Source: Bactericera cockerelli
Lineage: Eukaryota > Arthropoda > Insecta > Hemiptera > Triozidae
NCBI GenBank assembly: GCA_024516035.1
Contig: CM044959.1
Span: 15,525,298-15,589,297, forward strand
Direction of reading: 5' to 3'
Length of the DNA stretch: 64,000 nt
In this document: positions 54,165-64,000 of the stretch, one piece after another
Numbering within the stretch: the first letter of the stretch is position 1
Layout of the letters: each line of letters begins with the position of its first letter
Made by a program: the position numbers and the translations under genes
The notes under the pieces: model-generated
What the model saw: the letters and a program-made list of their open reading frames with translations, nothing else
Told to the model about the DNA's origin: nothing
The model's database searches: none

Positions 54165-54708
54165 ATCCCCCCAAAAACACCACTTCGTGGTTAAAAAAAG
54201 AAGAACGCCTCACTCAAAAGAATGATTATAATTAGCTAAAAATAAATGATATCAAATTGAGAACACCTTACCACCTTTATTTCTATATCTCTGCACTCCT
54301 CTCTGAATTTATTCCTCAAATGTGTATCTTTCTTTATCCTTTCTAGGAATCATCCCAAACTTGATTTCTCTTTAAATTTACTTGTTGCACGGCAAAAAAA
54401 AATGGCGGTCGCGGTGTAATTTTCTCGATTCAAATCAAATACGTTCAGAAAAATCATACTCCGACCGCCATTTTTTATTGCCGTGCAACAAGTAAATTTA
54501 AAGAGAAATCAAGTTTGGGATGATTCCTAGAAAGGATAAAGAAAGATACACATTTGAGGAATAAATTCAGAGAGGAGTGCAGAGATATAGAAATAAAGGT
54601 GGTAAGGTGTTCTCAATTTGATATCATTTATTTTTAGCTAATTATAATCATTCTTTTGAGTGAGGCGTTCTTCTTTTTTTAACCACGAAGTGGTGTTTTT
54701 GGGGGGAT
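54165..54708. mobile_element. Foldback element, about 247-bp near-perfect arms
   Basis: The left arm (54165-54411) begins ATCCCCCCAAAAACACCACT and is complementary along its whole length to the right arm (54462-54708), with about one visible mismatch, leaving a 50-base loop. A second copy starts at 63985. No coding frame. The near-identity of the arms implies recent formation or ongoing correction. A transcript through it would fold into a long double-stranded RNA, a possible small-RNA source (inference). Confidence 0.93.
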
Positions 54709-55153
54709 TAATATAACTAGTAGAACACTACTAGTTAAGGCAAAGGCAGCAACTGGCAACCTGAAGGTAAGTAGTTGGAGTAAATTTATCAGGAATAATA
54801 AACCTAAGAACTTACACGAGATGTGCCAACGTCCGACAACTTGAACCAAATTTTAGTGATAAATTTTTGATCATTAAGGCATTTGATGATATCAGTTTTG
54901 TTAAAAATTCGACACTAAGACCGTACATATTTTATTTTATATTATTTTCAAATGTACACTATTTATTGATTTTACTGATTAACCATAATAGCATAAAATC
55001 AACACTCTCAGAACAGTTTTGTTAATCCTCTCGTTACTCACTCTCTTAAAACTTCCATTATTAATATTAAATTATTTATTAGATATAAAAAGCCATTTAT
55101 TTACAGTACAATTAATTATTACAAAAATTGACAAATTTAAACAATCATCATAT
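54709..55153. other. AT-rich DNA, nothing recognised
   Basis: No gene or family member seen. Confidence 0.4.
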
Positions 55154-55399
55154 TAGCATAGGGTGGCGTCATCGTGAACGATGGTAGCCCGACAGTGGAG
55201 AAATGACTCAGCATTTCTACCACTGTCTTTACAAAGAGGCTAACAATTGACTAGGGCCCCCAGAACCAAGCCAATGCTGGTCTACTCCCTGTTTATAGTC
55301 CCCCAGGCAGACCGCTGGGCTATCTACTCCCTGTTCATAGTCCCCCAGACTGATCGCTGGTCTATCTACTCCCTGTTTATAGTACCCCAGCCAGACTTT
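55154..55399 (+). repeat. Unclassified dispersed repeat, copy 3 with expanded tail
   Basis: Matches 43010-43211, but the terminal block (GCTGGTCTATCTACTCCCTG...CCCCCAG) is present three times at a period near 43-47 bp. Confidence 0.82.
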
Positions 55400-55679
55400 T
55401 AAACAATATAAAGAAAAAAAATACATAAATCCATTTTTTACCGAAATCTTTTTTTTTTACACCATACTCACACTGAAATCCGTCGACCAGGCAACACTGT
55501 AAATGTTAGCAACGCAACCCTGATGCGTTTCACCAGAAAAACGCACTATTGTAGAACGCATTCTTCATCCGCCCCCTACTTCCACCGTCTCATTTCGACG
55601 TTTCCCCATTTTTCTTGATGCGAATACGACAGCGCCCGTGTACAATATATTATGGAAAGAAGGGGTTGCCAAGAAAATG

Positions 55680-55890
55680 TTTAATTGAGAATTTCATTTA
55701 CCCTCGTCATTTTTGCCCCCCCCCCCCACCCCCCTAGTCATTTACCCTCGTCATTTCCCCCCCCCCCCTTATCCGCCAGACGTGCATAGACATTTGAACA
55801 GGCCAGGGAGGTCTCGTCGTGCCCCCAAGCCTCCCACCTATGTGGCTTATCCCCCACCCCCCCCCCCCCCCCCCCCGGGCCAAGACACTG
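55680..55890. repeat. C-rich stretch with several poly-C runs
   Basis: Runs at about 55717, 55758 and 55855-55876 (up to about 20 C). ACCCTCGTCATTT occurs twice nearby (about 55700, 55745). Frames here are Pro-rich artefacts. Confidence 0.85.
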
Positions 55891-56070
55891 ATGGAGCACT
55901 TGGTGTCTAATATACGGGTGCGTGTCGGAACAGTGGTGGGGGAACTGGGGGGGTGCATTTTAAATGCATTTCTGTACGTTGATGGAATATGCGTGAGCCC
56001 TCCTCTCACATCACGGAATAAGGAATAATAACGTAGGCATCATATTTTATGAATCCAATGTGAAAGTCCT

Positions 56071-56207
56071 ACAGCCGTATTTATGAACAGAAAACGGCGT
56101 CTAAACTATGTCTAAAGCATGATTTCCTTTAATATTATTGGTCAATACCTTGCTTGAGACAATGAGACATTGCTGATACAAAATTCTCTGTTCATAAATA
56201 CGGCTGT
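56071..56207. mobile_element. 137-bp MITE with perfect 20-bp inverted ends
   Basis: ACAGCCGTATTTATGAACAG at the left equals the complement of the right end. The interior is AT-rich and contains TATTATTGGTCAAT. Target duplication not clear. Confidence 0.85.
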
Positions 56208-56239
56208 TGTTTATGGGGCAAGGACTCCTGAGTGTTACA

Positions 56240-56398
56240 TAATAATATGGCCTTATTTATACTGCCAGATTAGGACTATTAAGCCGCATTATTCCAGCAG
56301 TAAGGCCAAGACGTATTATTATGTGGTAAAAATTCCAAATGAGAGAATAACTTGTTATGTCCCGGGCTGGGTTTCGAACCCCCGACGCAACGTCTGGA
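56240..56398 (-). mobile_element. SINE-E copy, head partly lost
   Basis: TTATTTATACTGCCAGATTA, CCAGCAGTAAGGCCAAGACG and the B box GGCTGGGTTTCGAACCCC. The A-box end is replaced after 56398. Confidence 0.8.
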
Positions 56399-56810
56399 AT
56401 CTCTAGATCTACTTTATACATACCTTTATTTCAATAAATGTTCATTAAAAAAATTCTAGTTAATACCCATACCCAATCATGAGTGTTTATGTAAAAGTCA
56501 GAGTCCTCAGGTAAAGGTGACTATGACAATGGGAACTTCACGATTCGGCCCAAATTACCTGAGTAGACCTTTTCCATAGCATGATTCGGCCCAAAAAAAA
56601 ACACAAAAAAACACAACCTGATTCGGCCATAACCCGATTCGTCCCAAAACACACTATCAAGTTTTGATCCCACACCAAAAATCCCACTTTTCTTCCAACA
56701 AAAAGTCCCACTTTCATTCCGCCAAAAAATCCTTATAAAATATTATGGAAACATTGTTTTGAACCAGTAACAGTCACCTCTGTTATCAGTGTTTATTTGA
56801 GTGTCTGACA
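56399..56810. other. No gene; GATTCGGCCC-type short repeats
   Basis: ATTCGGCCCAAA-type phrases recur at about 56553, 56583 and 56620-56645, a degenerate short repeat. Nothing else. Confidence 0.45.
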
Positions 56811-56886
56811 GTAGGGTTAGGTAAAATACATAGAAGGACATGCCTCAACAATATAGTAGGGTTAGGTAAAATACATAGAAGGCACT
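56811..56886 (-). repeat. Two inverted copies of the 53401 tandem unit
   Basis: TAGGGTTAGGTAAAATACAT followed by AGAAGG occurs at 56812 and 56857, the complement of the units at 53401-53601. Confidence 0.8.
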
Positions 56887-57224
56887 CTTAATACAATGCA
56901 CTCTTAATACTTTTACTCTGACCATGGTAATATTAAATGGGGATTGAAATTGAAATTGATTCGAACTCAGGACACCGTGCGTGCAATGCCTAGCGCCCAT
57001 ACATAGGTATGACTACCATAACTACCATACATGGGTATTTATTAGAGGTTTTAATATTGATAAGTTTGAAAGCTAAATTATTTTCAAAAGTTTCAATAAC
57101 AAATTATCGAGTTCTTTACGCAGCAATCCTGAGCGTGCACCATCTGTATGTCCTGTTTTCAAATAAATGTGAATCTCCCAATGTAGTACCCATGTTAATT
57201 TTCATTAGCTTTTGAAATATTGAA

Positions 57225-57431
57225 TCAAATTTTCACCCCCACCCCACCCTCTGCGGGGTATGAAAAATGAGGAACAATATTGACTGTGCTGCTACCCTGA
57301 CTAGGCGGGGTAGCTGGGGGACTTGTGTGTTGATTATTGGAATGCCTGTTGAGTGCTCTATTGTTGAAAAAGTGCTTTCTATACCTGTGTCGTAAGCCTT
57401 CGAGAGCGTAATACTTGAGCTGGTGTAGCAC
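57225..57431 (-). CDS. Candidate terminal exon (weak)
   Basis: The minus frame of 68 codons is compositionally varied, not low-complexity. It has a basic, aromatic start (LKYYALEGLRHRYRKHFF) and a Ser/Pro/Thr-rich second half (TSPPATPPSQGSS), ending at a stop. Such a layout is common in cytoplasmic tails, but I recognise no family. A strong minus-strand donor (AAAG|GTAAGTATG, near 57636) lies upstream, yet the block before it has an in-frame stop. A second frame is also open, so coding status is uncertain. Confidence 0.25.
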   Translation of the reverse strand: MLHQLKYYALEGLRHRYRKHFFNNRALNRHSNNQHTSPPATPPSQGSSTVNIVPHFSYPAEGGVGVKI

Positions 57432-58528
57432 TTTAATTTATACCCGTATTGATTTTGCGAAGGTATAAACAATGATGAGGGTTTTACCGATGACGTAGAT
57501 TTCGCAACAATTACTGGTGCTCCAGTTCTTGATGTGTATTATTGTGCAGTACATTTGTGTTCGTGCATATATTATTCAAGCTGGCAGGTGTATGAGGAAA
57601 TAAAACATATAATTATGTAGTGCATACTTACCTTTTACATTAGTAGGGGATTCGGTTCCTACCAGCTCTAGCTGGGTAACACACTACAGAATCTCTGTCG
57701 AATGAATGTGATGTGCGAATCTTACCAATGTGCTGATATTTTTTATTGTTTTTTTTTTTTAAATTATAATTTATTAAAAATTATAATTTATTAAAAATAA
57801 TTACATTCATTTCCATAACTGTATGGGAAAGGTTGACAATTACAAGAACTTCGTTCAATTATGAAAATTGGCCTTCATGTCTTTGCTATATTACCAAAAT
57901 ATTTTTCTCCAACAAGAAATAGACATGTTATACGAGAATAAACCTATGCGTTCCTCTAAATTTGCTAGTCAATGTATTTTCGTAAAGTGTAATATAAAAC
58001 TTGTAGATCCATTGGGAAGGACGGAGGAAAGGTTTAACCAAATCCAGATATTTAACTTCTTGAAATCGTTAGTACTCATCACCCTAATTCACATTTTTAT
58101 ACATCCCTCCTCGCTTTGTTAATTCTCGGCATTAAAGGAATAGTGTATAGCACTCCCTCAGCGCAATGCACATTAATAAATTATTAAATTACGTATTGTA
58201 TGGGGAAACCAAGCATCAGAAATGACGGAAACAAGCGTGGATACGTGCAAACAAGGTTTTCCCATTTGGTTCAGAGATTTTGTTAAAAAATTAGCTACGT
58301 TCTCTTGAGATTTTAAATAAAAAAATATTTGCGTTTTTTCCCCCGCTGTTATGATTATGTTTTCAATAGCCGATGGGGGTTTTCCATCTGTTGTTTTCTT
58401 GGAAAATATCGCGGAGCTCTGTGGTGTTTATTCAGCATTTCAGCAAGCTTTTCATACAGTACTGTGTGTACATCTTGCAAAACAGAGTGGAATTGTAAGT
58501 CGATTTGGTTTGTTTTGATCATCATGTG
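57432..58528. other. No convincing gene
   Basis: Contains a short A/T tandem repeat (ATTATAATTTATTAAAA, about 57762-57797). The frames at 57868-58122 and 58329-58529 lack family resemblance. Confidence 0.4.
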
Positions 58529-58543
58529 ACAATTTTAGTGAGT

Positions 58544-59061
58544 TTAGCCAGCCTCTGTGGCGTAATGGTTGTGACTACTACCCGTAGTCCAGAGATCAGT
58601 ATAATCAGTATAAACAGAAAAGTGAGAAGTTGTACTAGATGTACATGAATATCAGAAAATACCTGGACAGCTGTTTCGAGCTTATTTGTTCTCATCAGCA
58701 GGTAATAGTTCTGATTATTCATGCCATCAACGAAGTTTGATCCTGAGTTCCTGAGTTCGATCCCCGGTCGGAGCAGATTTTTCACACAGAAAGTTCTGTT
58801 ACCTCCGTGCATGTGAGGCTGGCATTTCTGGCCCTGCGCAGGCTGGGTGAGGTTAATGTGGGTAGCTGGTATGATTCCCAGCAAATGGATTATAAAACCC
58901 CCGTCCTAATCGAGGACGTTAAATCAAATAGAATCGTTGGCGTTAGGAAGGGCATCCAGCCGTAAAAAATGTGCCAAAACCAACCAACATCAACCATGAG
59001 GTTGAACATTGTCGACCCTGCTCAAGCGGAATAAGACAAAGTAAAAGAAGAAGAAGAAGTA
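58544..59061 (+). mobile_element. SINE-C, longest copy, with 15-bp target duplication
   Basis: The duplication ACAATTTTAGTGAGT lies at 58529-58543 and 59062-59076. The A-box region (CTGTGGCGTAATGGTTGTGA) is separated from the B box (CTGAGTTCGATCCCCGG) by an extra roughly 150-bp segment starting near 58598. The core, a segment with GGCATCCAGCCGTAAAAAAT and CAACCATGAGGTTGAACATT, and a (GAA)n tail follow. It is the most complete member and shows the true 3' end of the family. Confidence 0.93.
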
Positions 59062-59092
59062 ACAATTTTAGTGAGTCGCTCAGCAGTGCGAA

Positions 59093-59300
59093 AATAATAA
59101 TAATAATAGGTAATACTCTTCAGTGTAACTTAACCACCAGGCGAGGTTAGGACTTAAAACATTTTCAACCACATAACCCTCAGAGTCTTATTATTATGTG
59201 ATCATATTCTCAAATGAATGAGGTGAAAATCATGCATTGGGTGGAATTCGAACCAACGGATCCCTACGATACCTGGATTACCAGACTAGCGCCTTATCCA
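59093..59300 (-). mobile_element. SINE-B copy
   Basis: ACTTAACCACCAGGCGAGGT, ACCCTCAGAGTCTTATTATT and the B box GTGGAATTCGAACCAACGG. The A-box side is degraded. It starts about 20 bp after the SINE-C duplication. Confidence 0.85.
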
Positions 59301-59695
59301 CAAAAGTGAGAAGTTGTATCAAGCTCGCCGGGAGGCGAGCGCTCGTCAAGCAGCGCCAGCCTACCGGCCTATATTAACACGAAACAGAGTTTATATGTAT
59401 TTTGTTTTATTGTTTTCGCACACTTCCCGCAAACTTTTATCAATTTTTATTTCAAATTCGTAATGAGACGCGAAAATAGATTGTGTTTCACGAAAGCGCG
59501 AGGTTCCTACGTTCAGTTAAAGTCGTTTTCTGGCCACGCGTAAAATCTTGAATTTCATGAAATTATTCATACGGGGTTTTTTTTTTTTTTTTCAGACCAA
59601 TTTTCTGTCAAGGGTACAGCAACGTGTGCTTATCGTGGAAAGACGTGAGCTACGTTTTTGAATAGGGAATTTTTATCTTTGCATACCTTTTATAG
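59301..59695. other. Unclassified dispersed repeat piece
   Basis: 59368-59416 matches the minus strand at 23868-23912, and AAAAGTGAGAAGTTGTA (59313) recurs at 58621. GC-rich GCCGGGAGGCGAGCGCTCGT lies at 59329. Probably part of a transposon whose ends I cannot define. Confidence 0.4.
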
Positions 59696-59699
59696 TTTC

Positions 59700-60115
59700 A
59701 AGTATTTATTTTTTATAAGATAGGAGATATAGCCTTCTAAAAAAAAAACCGGAAAGTTGCACAGAGCCGCCCCTGGTTATCTTGGAGCTGCGATCGTGGT
59801 ATTTTTCGAAAGGTCTTACCATAGGAAAAAATATAAAAATATAGTTAAAGTATTACACTGGACCGAACTTGAGTTATAGCCTTTGAAAGGAATACTTATT
59901 ATGGAGCCCAGAGCCGTCTATTGTTATCCTAGAGATGTATTTCTGGTGTTTTTAGAAAGGTCTAGTCATAGGGAATGAGATCACTTAATTTCAGATGGTT
60001 GAAACAAGTAGAAAAGTATTTAAAGTCCTCTAAAGGAATATCTATAATGAACCCTGGAGCCACGCCTAGTTATCCCACGTGCATGACTGAAGGTCCTTCT
60101 AAAGGTCTAATTACG
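59700..60115 (+). repeat. Old tandem repeat, three units of about 146 bp
   Basis: AGAGCCGCCCCTGGTTATCT (59763), AGAGCCGTCTATTGTTATCC (59911) and GGAGCCACGCCTAGTTATCC (60055) start diverged units, each followed about 45 bp later by AAAGGTCT-like sequence. Identity is low, so the array is old. Confidence 0.65.
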
Positions 60116-60482
60116 GAAAATTATAATACGATGTAAATAAAATTTTAGAAAAATCAACGACAGTGTGAGACACTAAAAGAAAAAACTGAATTAAGATTAA
60201 TGAGAGTAACAAAAAATCTTCGCCGCACATAGAACTTAAAATATGGGTGGAACTCAATCGTCTTTGCTTCATCCAAGCTGCCAACAGACCGCTTTGCTAG
60301 AGAGGGAATAATAACGTTTCATAAATTCATTAAAAGGTTTCTACATCAAGAGGTAAACTAGATCTATATTATTATTATGAGCAGTGTATAAAATATTGGC
60401 CAGTAATAAGCAAAAATATTGATTTGCAGATCAAAATATGATAAATATAATAAAATATTATGTATTAAGCAGTCTCTATGGT
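60116..60482. other. AT-rich DNA, nothing recognised
   Basis: No gene or family member seen. Confidence 0.4.
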
Positions 60483-60660
60483 GGTCGTCGACTGGTGTAG
60501 GTAAATTACAAAGTTTGCAAGGTGACCTGGGTTCGAATCCCGCCTAGGTAGATTTTTTTTTACTCTGTACTTTGGATGTCCGGTATTCTCGTGAGAAAAA
60601 AAAAAACAGTAGTTGCTAGTTTGAGTCAACCTCCTATGACCATTTAATTTCGAACGAAGT
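60483..60660 (+). mobile_element. SINE-F, diverged
   Basis: AAGGTGACCTGGGTTCGAAT, TTTACTCTGTACTTTGGATG and TATTCTCGTGAG follow SINE-F order. The A-box side is poor. Confidence 0.7.
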
Positions 60661-60913
60661 GACTATGGTTTCACTCGATCAACATTTATTTGTCACAATC
60701 TAATTATCTATCTACCTATGTATGAAACGTGATATAAGTTGCATTTTTGTCCGATCGAGCTGAAATTTTCAGGGTATATTCCATGGATATATGCTTGCCT
60801 ATTAATTCATAATTATTAAATGTATATCTAGTACAATTTCTCACTTCTTCTGTTTATATCTACCGATTATGCTGAAATGACACCATGTTTAGCAACTCGA
60901 AGTTAGGCAAATA

Positions 60914-62564
60914 CAGGGTGTCCCACCAAACTTGGACACCTCAAATTACTCGGCCCCTGAAAGAGTTTTTGAAAAATAAAAAAATCTAGGGTACATGTGC
61001 TAATTATGCGGTTTCAGTCATGAAATTTTTTTTATACAGGGTGGTTCAAAAGTCAGAAATTGAGGTGTCAACTTTCGATTTTTAAATGGATCGACCTGAA
61101 TTTTATTTGATAATTTTACTTCTAAATGGTTCTTAAGTACTTTTTTAAACAAAAATATTACATACAGGGTGGTTTTTTTTCGACCAATTTTTTTTCTAAA
61201 TCTTGAATAACTCAAGTTCAGTTAATTTTTTTGATAAAAAGAATAGAATGTGTTTGTGTAATAAATACACGTTCTTTCAATTGGCATCAAAAAATTTTAT
61301 ACAGGGTGATTCACAAGTGAAATAATGACTTAATTATTTTTAAAATCGAGTTTTTTTAATTTTTTATTTAAGATTAATAATTCTCGTCTAATTTTACACA
61401 TTTTTCGTTAGTCATATCGAAAAACAAAACTAAAGTGTTGTACAGGGTGAGATATAATTTTTTTGTAACACCCTGTATATGGGCAGTCAAAGAGACGCAA
61501 AATTCAATATAAAGACTAAATATGCAAGAAAAACTTTGATTTTTGATTAAACTAAAAAGTTATGGTGTTTTAACTAATATTGTCGCATGGCCCACCCTGT
61601 AGATATTTTCTTAAACCATCATATGGGTAGTCGAAACTGTCTAAAATTCAACGAGGAGTCCAAATCTGAAAGAAAAAAAATGAATCCAAAAAGCCATGCT
61701 CAATTTTGTGTCTACACCTACCTACTTTTTCTTTCAAGTTTTAAAACACTCAGTGTGGACACCAAATTGAAAGTGGCTTCAAATTCGTGTTTTTTACTTG
61801 TTTTTCCCACATGATTCGAAGTCTTCGTTGAATTTTATACAACTTAGAGTACCTACATGATAGTTTAAGAAAATATCTACAGGGTGGTCCATGCGACAAT
61901 ATTAGTTAAAACACCATAACTTTTTTGTTTAATTAAAAATCAAAGTTTTTCTTGCATATTTAGTCTTTATATTGAATTTTGCGTCTCTTTGACTGCCCAT
62001 ATGCAGGGTGTTACAAAAAAATTATGTCTCACCCTGTACAACACTTTAGTTTTGTTTTTCGATATGACTAACGAAAAATGTGTAAAATTAGACGAGAATT
62101 ATTAATCCTAAATAAAAAATTAAAAAAACTCGGTTTTAAAAAAATCAAGTCATTATTTCACTTGAGAACCACCCTGTATAAAAATTTTTGATGCCAATTG
62201 AAAGAGCGTGTATTCATTACACAAACACATTCTATTCTTGTTATCGAAAAAATTAACCGAACTTGAGTTATTCAAGATTTAGAAAAAAAATTGGTCGAAA
62301 AAAAACCACCCTGTATGTAATATTTTTGTTTAAAAAAGTACTTAAGAACCATTTAGAAGTAAAATTATCAAATAAAATTCAGGTCGATCCATTTAAAAAT
62401 CGAAAGTTGACACCTCAATTTCTGACTTTTGAACCACCCTGTATAAAAAAAATTTCATGACTGAAACCGCATAATTAGCACATGTACCCTAGATTTTTTT
62501 ATTTTTCAAAAACTCTTTCAGGGGCCGAGTAATTTGAGGTGTCCAAGTTTGGTGGGACACCCTG
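60914..62564. mobile_element. 1.65-kb foldback element with iterated CAGGGTG motifs
   Basis: The two halves are complementary about a centre near 61739. The outer roughly 700 bp match almost perfectly, the inner roughly 100 bp only moderately. The ends are CAGGGTGTCCCACCAAACTT and its complement, flanked by TA on both sides. TACAGGGTG-type motifs recur within each arm about every 120-140 bp (left near 60912, 61034, 61162, 61298 and 61440; mirrored on the right), with inward-facing copies near 61470 and 61590. Identical 65-codon frames on opposite strands (61018-61215, 62263-62460) are a by-product of the symmetry. No transposase. Confidence 0.95.
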
Positions 62565-62566
62565 TA

Positions 62567-62924
62567 TATGGGTCAACATTTCTGAACACATAATAATACT
62601 CGGCACTTTCATTTCTCTCTTTATTTTACCAAGATCGAATTGGTCATATACGTAGGTACATAAAATAATTAAAATTGTATTGTAAACAAAACCACGAAAC
62701 AGAATTGTCCGTTTTATAACGAGTTCATTACTAATTTTTCAATACAAGGTTAAAACACTAGTTGATTATTTATGAATTATTGTTAATGGATTTTAAGATT
62801 AAATAAGTATGTTTTTTTCTTCATTATTATGCACTGGTTTAAGTCCCACAAAAGAAGCACCATTTATCACACCAACCTCATTTTAAAACGATTGTGACCA
62901 GTTGATTGTATTTTGGTTTTAACG
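62567..62924. other. AT-rich DNA, nothing recognised
   Basis: No gene or family member seen. Confidence 0.4.
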
Positions 62925-63143
62925 TCCTGATTTGAACTAGTCAGGGGAGGGTTTTACCCTCCATTCGCTGGGAATCGTTCCAGCTACCCACATTTACCTC
63001 ACCCAGCTTGGAGGGCTGTGATTCCAGACTCACGTGTTTAGAGGGGAAAAAAATATTAGAAAAGTCTGCAACAACCGGTAATGGAACTCGAAATGTCTGG
63101 ACTACGGGCAGTAGTTACAACCATTACGCCGCGGAGGCTGGCC
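62925..63143 (-). mobile_element. SINE-C copy, reverse
   Basis: The core (TTTTACCCTCCATTCGCTGG; CCCACATTTACCTCACCCAG) comes first and the A-box head (GTTACAACCATTACGCCGCG) last. The B box is mutated (GGTAATGGAACTCGAAA). Confidence 0.85.
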
Positions 63144-63246
63144 ACTGACAGTCTAAACAAAGCATTTATTTGGATCAATACTTTTGTATTTTGAATCGTA
63201 AATTACGTAGATCTCATTCAAAATTTACAAATAACTACCTACAAAT

Positions 63247-63835
63247 ACAGGGCATCCATAAAGTCTCGCCCAAGCCTGGGTTTCTCGAAAACGACTCAAA
63301 ATATCAAAAAACGCTAAAACCCGTATATCTACACAGCCCCAGTCAGGCTGGAAATGGACCAACTTCAAAATCTTAAATAGAATGGTGTGTCTTGTGGAAT
63401 ATTGTCTAAAGGTTTCATTGAGAGAATTTCATTACAACAAATTTCAGTGAGTTACGACTTGCCGTTCTTGAGATACAGGGTCGGACGTACTGCGTATCCA
63501 TATATTTTGACGTATATCTTGTTAACCGTAAATTATAGAAAAATGAAATTTGTCTATAAGAAGACCTTATGGCAAGACCTGTCGAACAATTCATAACTCG
63601 ACTTACACTCTTGATGTTATTGATGTTAGTTTCTGGTCGGTTTCGTCAGGCAGCCGGACGAAAAAAAAAAATATCGAAAAAACAAATCAAATTTTAACTT
63701 GTTCGAAAGGTTTTACCACAAGGAGTTATTATCAACAGACTTCATTTTTCTGGAATTTACGGTTAACGAGTTATACGTCAAAATATATGGATATTAGGCA
63801 GGACGTCCGACCCTGTATCTCAAGACGGCACTAGT
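63247..63835. mobile_element. Foldback-type element, imperfect arms
   Basis: CTTGAGATACAGGGTCGGAC (about 63468-63487) pairs with the complement GTCCGACCCTGTATCTCAAG (about 63806-63825). The arms continue inward for about 90 bp with scattered mismatches (CATATATTTTGACGTATA on both sides). A related ACAGGGCATCCATAAAGTCT motif lies further out at 63247. The outer limits are uncertain. Confidence 0.65.
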
Positions 63836-63984
63836 TCAATATAAATTACCCAACATTTTATATGATAGTCTTATAATATTACTGCGTATCACAAAAACCT
63901 TAAAATAAAAGTCTTTTTCTTATATCTATTGATTACTTTCTATTTCATCTATCAGAGGATTTCATTTAAATCAAAAAGTAGTGA

Positions 63985-64000
63985 TATCCCCCAAAAAACA
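63985..64000 (+). mobile_element. Start of second copy of the 54165 foldback element
   Basis: TGATATCCCCCAAAAAACA at the window edge matches TGATATCCCCCCAAAAACAC at 54161 apart from one homopolymer base. The element is cut off by the window. Confidence 0.55.

Noticed and set aside
55713..56028. Pro- and Gly-rich frames
   Set aside because: Translations of poly-C and poly-G runs.
57636..57710. Exon before the strong minus-strand donor
   Set aside because: The best frame hits a stop a few codons before the donor. It could be a noncoding exon, but nothing else supports it.
61018..62460. Two identical 65-residue frames on opposite strands
   Set aside because: They lie at mirrored positions in the foldback arms and translate AT-rich repeat sequence.

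Overview
The window looks like intergenic or intronic nuclear DNA of an animal, most likely an arthropod and plausibly an insect. It is AT-rich, has no operons and almost no long conserved reading frames. It is full of short retroposons with internal Pol III boxes, hAT-type and TA-target DNA transposon remnants, palindromic foldback elements and long GA/CT microsatellites. I cannot name the species from sequence alone.

Genes are sparse. The one convincing complete reading frame is at 49941-50723 (+): a single-exon, highly charged protein of 260 residues that I do not recognise. A short open block at 30881-30998 (+), flanked by a good acceptor and a usable donor, is a candidate internal exon. 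A reading frame at 57225-57431 (-) is a weaker terminal-exon candidate. A zinc-finger fragment at 23248-23469 belongs to a decayed hAT transposon. The very long open frames at 33.65-36.0 kb and in the GA/CT tracts are repeat artefacts.

The repeats fall into recurrent families, labelled here only for cross-reference. SINE-A (10 copies), SINE-B (7), SINE-C (7), SINE-E (4), SINE-F (6) and SINE-G (3) have tRNA-like heads. A further family has a 5S rRNA-like head (5 copies). SINE-C and the 5S-headed family share the same central module, and one locus (36178-36560) carries that module twice. Several insertions are bounded by exact target-site duplications: 4548-4855, 31500-31643, 40771-40927 and 58544-59061.

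DNA transposons include a 2.1-kb hAT remnant (21506-23631, 8-bp duplication), a 992-bp element with internal tandem repeats (3106-4097, 8-bp duplication), a 771-bp element nested inside a SINE with a central 54-bp-arm hairpin (15211-15981), a 544-bp near-perfect foldback (54165-54708, with the tip of a second copy at the right edge), and a 1.65-kb palindrome built from repeated CAGGGTG motifs with TA flanks (60914-62564).

Tandem arrays are a 70-bp array (3.56-4.01 kb), a 62-bp array (10.77-11.69 kb), a triplicated GA-tract-plus-core unit (25.84-27.62 kb), a 22-bp minisatellite of about 100 copies (33.69-35.96 kb) and smaller ones. Long one-strand purine or pyrimidine tracts make up several kilobases. 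There is no rRNA operon, CRISPR array or prokaryotic feature.
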